Of a stretch of DNA of 64,000 nt, positions 16,151-26,326 are shown in pieces. Where the stretch lies: positions 81,839 through 145,838 of the forward strand of contig NZ_PJRN01000010.1 in NCBI RefSeq assembly GCF_002930105.1. The letters are read 5' to 3'. This stretch comes from Billgrantia saliphila (lineage in GTDB: Bacteria; Pseudomonadota; Gammaproteobacteria; Pseudomonadales; Halomonadaceae). Numbering within the stretch: position 1 is the stretch's first letter; each line of letters opens with the position of its first letter. A program made the position numbers and the translations under genes. Below the pieces are notes generated by a model, which made no database searches, had not been told where the DNA came from, and saw only the letters and a list, made by a program, of their open reading frames with translations.

Positions 16151-18175
16151 GTGAGTTTTAATATGGGTAACATGAAAATAAGTGGTACAGCGGACATCAC
16201 TCACGAAGGCATAAAGAAACATTTTACTAAATGGAAGAAAGATCCATTTCAGGCAATTATCGAGCTAATAGCTAACGGCTTCGATGCTGGTGCAAAACGT
16301 GTTGATGTCATCGTTGACCATAATGAAATACACGGTCTTGAATCCGTAACTGTGCTAGACAATGGATCAGGAATTGATATTAATAAATGTGACTTGCATT
16401 TCTCTAAATTCAACGAATCATCTAAGCATGGAGATGATGACGCGCAAGGTGCGCATGGTAAAGGGAGGCTTGCTTTTCATTTGCTGTGCTCTAGCGCCTC
16501 ATGGTTCACAAAATGTCAAAAAACGAACTCAATAATAAAAATAGAAAGTCAGAGGCTTCGAAATTTTACTGCGGAAGAGATAGATCGCAGTGATCAACAT
16601 GCGCTATTAAGTCGCATGGATTCAGGAACATGTGTAGTTCTTAAGTATTTTAGTGAGAACCTTCCTGAAGAGGAGGCGATCAAAAGACGTCTTGAGACCT
16701 ATTTTGGCTGGCGATTAGCTCTAAACCCTGATCGAGAATTAACCATTAATGGGGCGAAAGTTGAAATCCCGGAATGCAGGGTTATAGAAAAGGAAGTATC
16801 CGTTGATAATGTAACTTTTAAGATTGACTTTATTCGTTGGATAAATAAACCCGGAGATGAAAAATCGTACAATTATGTAGTAAATAATGAGGGTAGAATT
16901 CTTCATAGGGCTTTGAGTAGTTTTAATAATAAACCTTTGTTTTATCTTAGCACCTACGCTCGATCCGACTGGTTTGATAATTTTGACAAGCACAATACAC
17001 CGTTAAACTTTTCAGGTAATGCGCAAGTAAATGAAAGTTCTCCTGAGTTTAAGGAGCTAAAAAAAATAATAAATAATCTTAGCAGTGAGATCTATGAAGA
17101 ATTTCTTCGTGAGTTTGTGGACGAAAAAATTGAAGAGTATGAGTCCAAAGGGTATTTTCCTGACCATAAATTCATCAGCCAAGAAGAATCTATTTGGCGG
17201 AGAAGGAATACTAAGTCTTTTGTAAAAAAATTGTATATTACAGACCCTTCTATATTTAACAACACTAAAGAGAAGCCATTAAAGATACTTATTGCATTAA
17301 TTGATAAGATTCTTGTCTCAAACGAAAACGATACCATTTTTGATGTTATTGGGGAGATTCTTGACCTAAGCGAAAGCCAAATTGAATTGCTATCGGATCA
17401 AATTAGTAACTCTTCGCTAGAAAACATAGTTAGCACAATTGAAATACTGCAGAAGCGAGAGCTTGCGGTACATAAATTGCGTGAAATAATGTTAAAGCAT
17501 TACAAGGAAGTTCTTGAAACGCCTGACCTGCAAGGTATTATAGAAAGTAATACGTGGCTCTTCGGCAACCAATATACAATTCTTGGCGCTGAAGAAGATG
17601 ATTTTCAAAGAGTTGCATTAAACTTGAGAGGGTCAGTTAAGGGTATAGAGATAATAGATCAAAATGATTTTGAATCGGCAGACTTAGATGATGGTCTAAA
17701 TATAGATGGTGTCAGGCGACAAGTGGATCTATTCTTGGCTAGAAAGAAGTTGAATTTTAATTCTAGGGGAGAGTCCTATTTTCAGTGTACGATCATCGAA
17801 ATCAAGAAGCCTGCAATTGCCTTAAATGAAAAGCATCTTAAGCAAATAAAAGATTACGCAAGGGTTATATCTGAGCATACGGGCTTCTCTATGGAGAAAA
17901 TGCGTTTCGAAATCATTCTAGTTGGCAGGAAAATATCTGAAAGAGATTTTGATATTAATTCGGCTCTAGAAACTGCAGAAGCGAAGAACGAGCCTGGATT
18001 AGTTTTTAGTACAAAAAATGATCGCATCAAAGGCTATGTTAAGACATGGGGTACGATTTTCGCTGAATTTGACTTGTCGAATCACTATTTGCTTGAACGG
18101 CTTAAAACGAAGAGAAAATCCTTAGAAACAAAGACATCAGATCAGCTGGTTGATGATCTTAAGAGTCCGGCCTAA
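16151..18175 (+). CDS. GHKL ATPase-Shedu-like (DUF4263) nuclease fusion
   Basis: A 674-residue protein, very A+T-rich. The N-terminal GHKL/Hsp90-like ATPase has ELIANGFDA (E38, N42, D45), DNGSGI (70-75) and GAHGKGR (100-106), the Mg-ATP box and lid. A middle region (about 190-440) is helical and charged. The C-terminal part resembles DUF4263 of Shedu SduA: IIESNTWLFG (463-472), then RRQVDLFLARKK (D526) and TIIEIKKPAIAL (E550, K552), giving a D...ExK nuclease core, followed by LKQIKDYARVI. This suggests ATP-regulated DNA or RNA cleavage in phage defence. GTG start at 16151; ATG at 16163 is an alternative. It closes cassette 3, five bases before its attC. Confidence 0.75.
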   Translation: MSFNMGNMKISGTADITHEGIKKHFTKWKKDPFQAIIELIANGFDAGAKRVDVIVDHNEIHGLESVTVLDNGSGIDINKCDLHFSKFNESSKHGDDDAQGAHGKGRLAFHLLCSSASWFTKCQKTNSIIKIESQRLRNFTAEEIDRSDQHALLSRMDSGTCVVLKYFSENLPEEEAIKRRLETYFGWRLALNPDRELTINGAKVEIPECRVIEKEVSVDNVTFKIDFIRWINKPGDEKSYNYVVNNEGRILHRALSSFNNKPLFYLSTYARSDWFDNFDKHNTPLNFSGNAQVNESSPEFKELKKIINNLSSEIYEEFLREFVDEKIEEYESKGYFPDHKFISQEESIWRRRNTKSFVKKLYITDPSIFNNTKEKPLKILIALIDKILVSNENDTIFDVIGEILDLSESQIELLSDQISNSSLENIVSTIEILQKRELAVHKLREIMLKHYKEVLETPDLQGIIESNTWLFGNQYTILGAEEDDFQRVALNLRGSVKGIEIIDQNDFESADLDDGLNIDGVRRQVDLFLARKKLNFNSRGESYFQCTIIEIKKPAIALNEKHLKQIKDYARVISEHTGFSMEKMRFEIILVGRKISERDFDINSALETAEAKNEPGLVFSTKNDRIKGYVKTWGTIFAEFDLSNHYLLERLKTKRKSLETKTSDQLVDDLKSPA

Positions 18176-18178
18176 GAA

Positions 18179-18238
18179 ATTTAACAAGTGCGGTCAAGGG
18201 ACGCACCTGACGTCGCGCCCCTGCCGCTAGCGTTAACC
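18179..18238 (+). other. attC-like recombination site 3
   Basis: 60 nt starting ATTTAAC (a perfect RYYYAAC) three bases after the stop codon and ending GTTAACC. The arms GCGGTCAAGGGACGC (18190-18204) and GCGCCCCTGCCGC (18215-18227) pair with unpaired bases on one side, the classic attC layout. It marks the end of the A+T-rich block; high-G+C DNA resumes immediately after. Confidence 0.7.
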
Positions 18239-18284
18239 AACCAACCCCCTTCATGCCTCACCCACGCGGCAAAGGACCCCACCA

Positions 18285-18635
18285 GTGATCATCCCCCAAG
18301 ACGGGCGCTTGCGGCTGGATCGCGAGCGCTTGAAACAGCATCGCAAGCGGCTGGGCCTGAGTCAGGAGGCGCTGGCTGAATACTGTTTTGATAGACGCCT
18401 GTGCGTCTCCATCGCTTCCATCAAGCGGGCCGAGAGTGGCAAGGCGGTGCTTTATCGTACCGCTCGCCACCTGGCCGAGATCTACAAGGTCGAGGTAGAG
18501 GCATTATCGGTGGAGGCCGAAGAGGCTTCCGCTGTGTCCGCTGCTGATGTGGAGGAGATGGAGAGCGCCCGCGTGTTGATCCAGCTGCACGCCGTGGCGG
18601 CCGATCCGTCGGCCCTGGCGAGCAAAGAGCCCTGA
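18285..18635 (+). CDS. HTH (XRE-type) protein, possibly a truncated cyclase/ATPase regulator
   Basis: A 116-residue protein starting with GTG. Residues 11-75 are a Cro/XRE-type helix-turn-helix (ERLKQHRKRLGLSQEALAEY; CVSIASIKRAESGKAVLYRT; ARHLAEIYKVEVEAL). This exact style of HTH usually opens much longer regulators with cyclase and AAA domains; here the frame ends after a short acidic tail (VSAADVEEMESARVLIQL). It may be a genuine small regulator or the severed front of a longer gene. It lies 47 bases after the last attC-like site and has host-like G+C. Confidence 0.55.
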   Translation: MIIPQDGRLRLDRERLKQHRKRLGLSQEALAEYCFDRRLCVSIASIKRAESGKAVLYRTARHLAEIYKVEVEALSVEAEEASAVSAADVEEMESARVLIQLHAVAADPSALASKEP

Positions 18636-18728
18636 AACGCCAGCGTGTATCGCGGTGTCGGCTTCGGGCTAACCATTTTCCACGTCAACTTAAAGACTTT
18701 CGATCCTCTTGACGTAGCGTTGCGAGGG

Positions 18729-19469
18729 TCAAGCAAAACCGCCATTCACTCGGACGATTTGTGCATTGACCCAACCCCCATCCTTGCCCACCAGGAAGGA
18801 AACCGCGTTGGCGATGTCCACCGTCTGGCCCAGGCGCTCCAAAGGCGCCATGTCCGAAAGCGTTGCGATCTGCTCCTCGGTCTTGCCTTTGAAGAACAAC
18901 TCGGTGGCGACCGGTCCCGGGGCGACCGCATTCACCGTGATGTTGCGGCCACGCAGCTCGTTGGCGAGCACGTGGACCAAACCTTCGACGGCAGCCTTGG
19001 AAGCGATGTACGGTCCATAGCCCGGCATCGCCTTGGCGATAGCACTGCTGGAGAGGGCTACGATGCGCCCACCATCGCCCAGGACTTCCGCGGCCTTGGC
19101 CAGAACGAGGAAGGTGCCCCGAACGTTCGTCGTCATCATCCGGTCCAGCGCCTCCGCGTTGTCCATCTTGATCGGTGCAAGCTCCATGGTGCCTGCGTTG
19201 CAGATTACCGCATCCACACGCTCGTAGCTCTGCTGAGTAACCTTGAACAGCTTGGCGACATCGTCGGCATCGGCAACGTCGCCCTGGACGGCGACGGCGA
19301 GCCCACCTTGGGCCTGGATTGCCGCGACCGTATCTTCCGCCTGGGCCTGCTGTCCCGCATAGCCGACGACAACGGCAAAGCCATCATCCGCCAAGCGCAG
19401 TGCGATCTCCTTGCCGATGCCGCGTGATGCGCCGGTCACGATGGCAACTCTATGTTCCGCGTTATTCAT
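18729..19469 (-). CDS. SDR-family oxidoreductase
   Basis: A 246-residue classical short-chain dehydrogenase/reductase. It shows the TGASRGIG cofactor motif (residues 13-20), CNAGT, the catalytic Ser in IVALSSSAIA and the YIASK Tyr-Lys pair. Residues after the second strand favour NADP(H). The product is likely a 3-ketoacyl or sugar/aldehyde reductase of unknown substrate. It is the third gene of a minus-strand group (ester cyclase, MDR oxidoreductase, SDR) divergent from a LysR regulator, which probably controls all three. Confidence 0.85.
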   Translation of the reverse strand: MNNAEHRVAIVTGASRGIGKEIALRLADDGFAVVVGYAGQQAQAEDTVAAIQAQGGLAVAVQGDVADADDVAKLFKVTQQSYERVDAVICNAGTMELAPIKMDNAEALDRMMTTNVRGTFLVLAKAAEVLGDGGRIVALSSSAIAKAMPGYGPYIASKAAVEGLVHVLANELRGRNITVNAVAPGPVATELFFKGKTEEQIATLSDMAPLERLGQTVDIANAVSFLVGKDGGWVNAQIVRVNGGFA

Positions 19470-19550
19470 GGTTTCGATTCCTGAGCTGTACCCGTGAGAC
19501 CAATTGGGGCTGCGACTGCCGCGATTTCCTTCCTCACGGCGTTATGAGAA

Positions 19551-20471
19551 TTAGTTGCTCACGCGTACGAGGACCTTGCCGCGCGCATGCCCGGTGGCCA
19601 GCTTCTCCAGCGCCGAGCGCGTCTCCTCCAGGGGGAAGATCGAGTCGGTGATGATCTGTAGGTGTCCGGCCTGGAGCTGACGGGTTGCCTCTGGCAGGAA
19701 GGGCGTTGCGCTCGCGAAAAAAACGAACTCTCCGGTTTGCCCGCTTCTGGACTTGATGCCGAATTCCACGAGGCTTGCGATGCGCCCCCCGGGACGCAGC
19801 ACGGACCACGACTTCTCGAGGGTCTCGCCGCCGATGGTGTCTAGCACTAGATCGATGTCGCGCAGTCGGTTGAAATCCTCGGTGCGGTAGTCGATAACCT
19901 CGTCCGCGCCCAAGCTCTTCACTAGCTCGATGTTCCTGGCCGACGCCGTGGCGATGACATGGGCACCCGCATGGTGGGCCTGCTGGATTGCCAGGCTGCC
20001 GACGCCTCCCGCCGCCGCATGAATTAGGACCCGTTGCCCGCGTTGAAGATGACCGACCTCGAAGAGAGCCTGCCTTGCCGTGCCGAAGGTGGTCGGCAGG
20101 GCGGCCGCCTGCTCGAAGCTCATCTCCGCGGGGATCACGCAGAGGTCCGCTGCGGTGATCACCACGTTTCTACCGAACGCGCCTCCTGAGTTCGGCGCAG
20201 TCCGACCGAATACGCGATCGCCCGGCCTCAGGTTCTCCACCTCCGCACCGACTGCATCGACTACGCCGCTGAAGTCGGTGCCCGGCACATACGGGAACTC
20301 GACGGGAAAAACCTGCTGCATGTACCCGGCGATGATCTTCAGGTCCAGGGGATTGGCGCCCGACACTTCGACGCTGACAACGGCTTCGTTTGGCTGTAAA
20401 TCGCGCAGGGTGGCTTCGCCAATCGTGATGAACTCTGCGCCACCGAAGGCGTTGAGAAGGGCTGCTTTCAT
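19551..20471 (-). CDS. NADPH:quinone reductase-like MDR oxidoreductase
   Basis: A 306-residue zinc-independent medium-chain dehydrogenase. The N-terminal GroES-like domain (MKAALLNAFGGAEFITIGEA... PGTDFSGVVDAVG) is followed by the Rossmann domain with HAAAGGVGSLAIQQA. No zinc-binding Cys cluster is seen, which is typical of quinone oxidoreductase/crotonase-type MDRs reducing quinones or alpha,beta-unsaturated carbonyls. The start is at 20471, where the family begins and a GGAGA site precedes it; the longer frame into the neighbouring gene is rejected. It lies 81 bases upstream of the SDR. Confidence 0.85.
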   Translation of the reverse strand: MKAALLNAFGGAEFITIGEATLRDLQPNEAVVSVEVSGANPLDLKIIAGYMQQVFPVEFPYVPGTDFSGVVDAVGAEVENLRPGDRVFGRTAPNSGGAFGRNVVITAADLCVIPAEMSFEQAAALPTTFGTARQALFEVGHLQRGQRVLIHAAAGGVGSLAIQQAHHAGAHVIATASARNIELVKSLGADEVIDYRTEDFNRLRDIDLVLDTIGGETLEKSWSVLRPGGRIASLVEFGIKSRSGQTGEFVFFASATPFLPEATRQLQAGHLQIITDSIFPLEETRSALEKLATGHARGKVLVRVSN

Positions 20472-20496
20472 GAGCGTCTCCAATGATATGGGTTGG

Positions 20497-20943
20497 TCAA
20501 GCCTGCTGCGGGAACTGGCCAAGCTGGAGGAAGAGGCCGAACCAGTCCTCCATGTGCCACGTCGTGGTGATTCGCTTGCCATCCAGTGAATGGAACTCGT
20601 GGAGACGGAAGCTCACCTTTTTTCCGGTAGGGGCGATGCCGAAAAGCTCGCCCTGATGAGTGCCGCTGATCTCAGCGCGAACACCGATCCTGCCGGGCTC
20701 CTGGATCATGTCGTGGACGGTTATCTGAACGTCGGGGAAAGCCTGCATGACGCTATGGATGATGGGCTTGATGCCTTCCGACCCGGCATCCTGGCCGGGT
20801 GCCAGCGGAATGTCGTCCCAGGTGGTAGCGAGGACTTCATCGACAAGGTCGGGGTTCTTGTCGCTGAACGCCCGGTAGAACGTCTCTACGGCCTGGCGTT
20901 CAGCGCGAAGCCGGTCAGCCAGTGCAATGCTGGGTGTGCTCAT
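20497..20943 (-). CDS. Ester cyclase (SnoaL-like polyketide cyclase family)
   Basis: A 148-residue SnoaL-like protein. It shows the helix ADRLRAERQAVETFYRAFSDKNPDLV, the PDVQITVHDMIQEPGRIGVR strand pair and FRLHEFHSLDGKRITTTWHMEDWFGLF, the standard C-terminal strands of bacterial ester cyclases. The start at 20943 (MSTPSIAL) is chosen by family length with GAGAG upstream. It is the first gene of the minus-strand group divergent from the LysR gene. The substrate is unknown; with the two oxidoreductases, a small catabolic or detoxification role is likely. Confidence 0.8.
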   Translation of the reverse strand: MSTPSIALADRLRAERQAVETFYRAFSDKNPDLVDEVLATTWDDIPLAPGQDAGSEGIKPIIHSVMQAFPDVQITVHDMIQEPGRIGVRAEISGTHQGELFGIAPTGKKVSFRLHEFHSLDGKRITTTWHMEDWFGLFLQLGQFPQQA

Positions 20944-21008
20944 GGGGTTGCTCTCGTTCCGTTTGATGACTATGGCGAGAGTCTGCGAAAGGCCGTAAGA
21001 TCCGTCCA

Positions 21009-21037
21009 ACAAATAACTTGTATGGATATTTATTTGT
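21009..21037. promoter_or_regulatory. Candidate LysR operator, ester cyclase/LysR divergent region
   Basis: A perfect 8-bp inverted repeat ACAAATAA / TTATTTGT with a 13-base spacer ends four bases before the LysR GTG, in a 97-bp divergent gap. Size and A+T-rich arms fit LysR recognition, and the position suits autorepression with control of the ester cyclase group. Confidence 0.5.
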
Positions 21038-21040
21038 CCT

Positions 21041-21958
21041 GTGGATTTTCATGGCATCGACTTGAACCTTCTCGCGGCCTTCGACGCCCTGATGAACGAG
21101 CGGAATGTGACCCGCGCGGCGACACAGGTTGGCGTCAGCCAACCGGCGATGAGTGCGGCGCTGTCCAGGTTGCGCAAACTTTGCGGCGACCCGCTATTCT
21201 TGCGCAGCGCGGACGGTCTGATACCCACGCCGCGCGCGAGGGACTTGGCTGGCCCCGTCTCGCAAGCCCTGCGACAGATCGAATCGGCGCTCGTGAAGAA
21301 GCCCGAGTTCGTGCCTGAAGAGACATCGCTGACGTTCAAGCTTGGCGTATCGGACTACCCGGCCTTTGTGCTGTTGCCCTCGCTACTGCAAGCGCTTGAA
21401 AAGGAGGCACCGGGCGTGTCGTTGAACGTGCATGCGTTCAACGATCGGGACCACGCCGTCGATCTGTTGGATGCTGGTGTAATCGACGCAGCCATCGGCG
21501 TTCCGCCCACCCATGCCGACGGCCGGATACTGACACGCCCTGTGCTTCGAGATGAGTTCGTCACGATCGTCGCCACGGACCACCCGGCAGCCAGGCGTGG
21601 GATGACCATGAAAACTTATCTGGAGTTGCGCCATGTCCTCATCTCTCCAGAAGGCGAAATGTATGGAGTCGTGGACCAGGCGCTTGCGCAGCAGCGCAAT
21701 AAGCGCAAGCTCGCGCTGACGCTTCCGCAGATGTTTGCCGTACCCGATATCGTCGCGCGAACCAACATGGCGGCCACGGTTTTGAAACGGGTCGCCCTGA
21801 ATTCGCCAGCAAGCCACCGCTTGGTACTGTTTCCGCCTCCGGTCACGCTGCCTGAAGTCGTATTCGATCTCATCTGGCATCGCCGCAGCGATTCTCACTC
21901 TGCTCAGGAATGGCTTAGAGGGCTCATTACAGAGCAGGCTGAGTTGTCGCGACGCTAG
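21041..21958 (+). CDS. LysR-family transcriptional regulator
   Basis: A 305-residue regulator of the NodD/NahR/PnbR-like branch. It opens with HGIDLNLLAAFDALMNERNV, then SQPAMSAALSRLRKLCGDPLF (recognition helix, residues about 33-53). The effector domain follows with PPTHADGRILTRPVLRDEFV. The GTG start at 21041 is adopted. It is divergent from the ester cyclase-MDR-SDR genes and overlaps the proposed operator region, so it probably activates them in response to an aromatic or carbonyl ligand. Confidence 0.85.
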   Translation: MDFHGIDLNLLAAFDALMNERNVTRAATQVGVSQPAMSAALSRLRKLCGDPLFLRSADGLIPTPRARDLAGPVSQALRQIESALVKKPEFVPEETSLTFKLGVSDYPAFVLLPSLLQALEKEAPGVSLNVHAFNDRDHAVDLLDAGVIDAAIGVPPTHADGRILTRPVLRDEFVTIVATDHPAARRGMTMKTYLELRHVLISPEGEMYGVVDQALAQQRNKRKLALTLPQMFAVPDIVARTNMAATVLKRVALNSPASHRLVLFPPPVTLPEVVFDLIWHRRSDSHSAQEWLRGLITEQAELSRR

Positions 21959-22028
21959 CGAATGGAGGGGCCGTGCTTGTTATGAGAACGTAGCCTCAAT
22001 TAAAGCTGCTTTAACTCATGACAATTGC

Positions 22029-22064
22029 AAAGCCCCTGAGCCAGTCACCTGGCTCAGGGGCTTT
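22029..22064. terminator. Strong bidirectional terminator
   Basis: A perfect 16-bp stem AAAGCCCCTGAGCCAG / CTGGCTCAGGGGCTTT with loop TCAC lies between the convergent LysR and HMG-CoA lyase genes. The A/T bases at both stem ends let it work in either direction. Confidence 0.88.
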
Positions 22065-22081
22065 CCGTTTCTGGCACGTTC

Positions 22082-22981
22082 TTACTTCGCCGCTAGCGCC
22101 ACGCCCACCTTCGAGCGGTTCGGCCGTCCGATGGTCTGGGTGATCCAGGTTCCGGTCTCGGCGAGTCTGTTCAGGTCGATGCCGCTTTCGATGCCGAGGC
22201 CGTTGAGCAGGTAGACGACGTCTTCACTCGCGACGTTGCCGGAGGCGCCCTTGGCGTAGGGGCAGCCGCCGAGGCCGGCGACGGAGCTGTCCACCACGCT
22301 GATGCCTTCTTCCAGCACGGCGTAGAGATTGGCAAGGGCTTGGCCGTAGGTGTCGTGGAAGTGGGCGGCGAGATGGGCCATGGGCACCTCGTCGCTCACG
22401 GCTTCGATCATGCGCTTGGCGGCGAGCGGGGTGCCCGTGCCGATAGTGTCGCCCAGCGAGATTTCGTAGCAGCCCATGTCATAGAGAGCTTTTGAAACCT
22501 CGGCGACTTTGGCTGGGGCGATCTCGCCTTCGTAGGGGCAGCCGAGTACGCAGGATACGTAACCGCGTACGCGTACGTTGGCCGCTTTCGCCCGCTCCAG
22601 CACGGGGGCGAAGCGCTCGAGGGATTCGGCGACGGAGCAGTTGATGTTCTTCTGCGAGAAGGCCTCACTCGCCGCACCGAATACCGCCACTTCCTCCACG
22701 CCGCACTCCAATGCCGCTTCCAGCCCCTTGAGGTTGGGGGTGAGGGCGGCGTAGGTGATGCCTTGGCGGCGCTTTAGGCCAGTCATCACGTCGCGGTGGT
22801 CGGCCATTTGCGGCACCCACTTGGGCGAGACGAAGCTGGCAGCTTCTATGTACTTGAGGCCGGCGGCGCCCAGGCGGTCGATCAGTTCCAGCTTGGTGGC
22901 TGTGTCGATCGGGTTGGGTTCGTTCTGCAGCCCGTCGCGGGGGCCGACCTCGACCAGGCGCACGCGCTTGGGAAATGCCAT
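22082..22981 (-). CDS. liuE: Hydroxymethylglutaryl-CoA lyase
   Basis: A 299-residue TIM-barrel lyase that splits HMG-CoA into acetoacetate and acetyl-CoA, the last step of leucine/isovalerate degradation. Signatures are [12 protein letters not shown] at the N terminus (metal ligand Asp), [25 protein letters not shown] (metal-binding HxH) and the mobile catalytic loop [21 protein letters not shown] with its Cys. The length is normal. It is the last gene in transcription order, 276 bases downstream of liuD and followed by a strong terminator. Confidence 0.93.
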   Translation of the reverse strand: MAFPKRVRLVEVGPRDGLQNEPNPIDTATKLELIDRLGAAGLKYIEAASFVSPKWVPQMADHRDVMTGLKRRQGITYAALTPNLKGLEAALECGVEEVAVFGAASEAFSQKNINCSVAESLERFAPVLERAKAANVRVRGYVSCVLGCPYEGEIAPAKVAEVSKALYDMGCYEISLGDTIGTGTPLAAKRMIEAVSDEVPMAHLAAHFHDTYGQALANLYAVLEEGISVVDSSVAGLGGCPYAKGASGNVASEDVVYLLNGLGIESGIDLNRLAETGTWITQTIGRPNRSKVGVALAAK

Positions 22982-23257
22982 GTTCTACACTCCTTCCTGT
23001 TCTCGGCCGAGGTTATGAACCGCGGCTGATCCGGCGCCAAGCCTACGCGGAGGCGCTGTGAATCCTTCCTGGACGCTACATTTGCCCTGCGGCGCTCTCG
23101 CATCCTGCTCCGCTTGCAGGGCCGGTGCTGGCCATCCATGGCCAGCCCGTTCGGAGCAATGCTCCTCACCCATGGCAAATGACCTCCGCTTCGCCTTGTC
23201 CCCGACGCCGCTTACCTTGGTGCTTTTCACCTTGGCTCTCACGGTTTCGTTCCCAGC
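22982..23257. other. Gap between liuD and liuE with two small hairpins
   Basis: No gene is supported. Hairpins GCTGGCCAT-CC-ATGGCCAGC (23127-23146) and GGAGC-AAT-GCTCC (23152-23164) lie close together and could attenuate or process the liu transcript between liuD and liuE. Confidence 0.4.
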
Positions 23258-25314
<2,057 letters not shown>

Positions 25315-25318
<4 letters not shown>

Positions 25319-26145
25319 GAGCGGCGCTCCGAGGAATTCGTGTTGTCGTCGGCCCAGGTGGGGCGGCGCTTCTCGAAGAAGCTGGTCAGGCCTTCCTGAC
25401 CTTCGGCGCTCACGCGCAGCTCGCTGATCACGCGGCAGGTGTGCTCGCGGGTGGCCTTGCTGTCACCGTCGCGAGCGACCTCGGCCAGCAGCGCCTTGGT
25501 GGCGCGCTGGGCCTGGGGCGAGCCGGCCAGCAGGGTCGCGATCATCGCCTCGACCGCCTCGTCGATGCCGTCGTGGCCGACGATCTGGTGGGCCAGGCCC
25601 AGCTCCAGCGCCTGGTCGGCGTCGATCACTTCGGCGGTCAGCGCGTAGCGGCGCATCTGGCGCGAGCCCAGGGCGCGTTGCACGTAGGGGCTGATCACCG
25701 CCGGCGAGAGGCCGATCTTGACCTCGGAAAGGCAGAACTTGGCTTTCTCGCTGGCGATCACGATGTCGCAGCAGGCGGCCAGGCCCACGGCGCCGCCGAA
25801 GGCGGCACCCTGCACGCGGCACACGGTGGGGCAGGGCAGGGTGTCCAGGCCGTGCATCAGCTGCGAGAGCTTGCGCGAGTCGGCCAGGTTGCCCTCGAAA
25901 TCGTACTCCACCATGCGCTTCATCCAGTTCAGGTCGGCGCCGGCGGAGAAGCTCTTGCCCTCGGAGCCCAACACCACCACGCGCACCTCGCCGTGGCGGG
26001 CGGCGTCGTGGAGCTTGTCGAGATGCACGTTGAGTTCGGCGATCAGGCTGTCGTCGAAGGCGTTGTGTACGTCGGGACGGTTCAGCGTCAGCCGGGCGAC
26101 GCCGCGGTCATCGATGTTCAGGTTCGAATAAGTCTGTGTGGTCAT
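25315..26145 (-). CDS. liuC: Methylglutaconyl-CoA hydratase (enoyl-CoA hydratase family)
   Basis: A 276-residue crotonase-fold protein. The oxyanion-hole segments are LGSEGKSFSAGADLNWMKRM and CRVQGAAFGGAVGLAACCD, followed by FCLSEVKIGLSPAVISPYV, which carries the catalytic Glu region. Within the liu operon it is expected to hydrate 3-methylglutaconyl-CoA to HMG-CoA. It overlaps liuD by four bases; 181 bases of repeat-rich DNA separate it from liuB upstream. Confidence 0.9.
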
Positions 26146-26326
26146 GTCACTGTCCTGATGGCTGCGAGCCCGAGGAAGAGTGCGGCTGCGCCGCTAATAA
26201 GAGAGAAGAACGGCGCTGCGCGCCTTGAAGAGGGAAGAACCCCTATCTTGCCTTCCTTCTTCTGCGTTCTTCACTCTTACATCTTCTCTCTTCCTTCTTA
26301 CCTCTTCCTTCTCGCGCAACGCGCGG
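26146..26326. repeat. Purine/pyrimidine-rich REP-like element between liuB and liuC
   Basis: The stretch holds repeated GAAGA/TCTTC blocks on either side of the 13-nt palindrome GGCGC-TGC-GCGCC (26212-26224), and CGCGCAACGCGCG near its end. A second element with the same plan lies at 56300-56352 (GGCGC-TTC-GCGCC flanked by GAAGGAAGA and GAAGAA). Two such copies suggest a dispersed genomic repeat family. Confidence 0.5.

Larger units (their letters stand above)
13521..18238 (+). mobile_element. Integron gene-cassette array without integrase (CALIN-like)
   Basis: Core sites of the form GTTRRRY or one-off variants occur at 13521 (GTTATGC), 14378 (GTTAACT), 15703 (GTTAAAC) and 18232 (GTTAACC), and three gene ends are followed by attC-like folded elements (14312-14384, 15585-15709, 18179-18238). 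The decisive sign is complementarity of cassette ends: cassette 1 starts TTATGC and its attC opens GCATAAC, an exact complement. Cassette 2 starts TTAACT and AGTTAA occurs right after its last stop; cassette 3 starts TTAAAC and its attC opens ATTTAAC. Predicted cassettes span 13522-14378, 14379-15703 and 15704-18232. All genes point the same way and are far A+T-richer than flanking DNA. No intI gene or clear attI is in the window. Confidence 0.7.
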
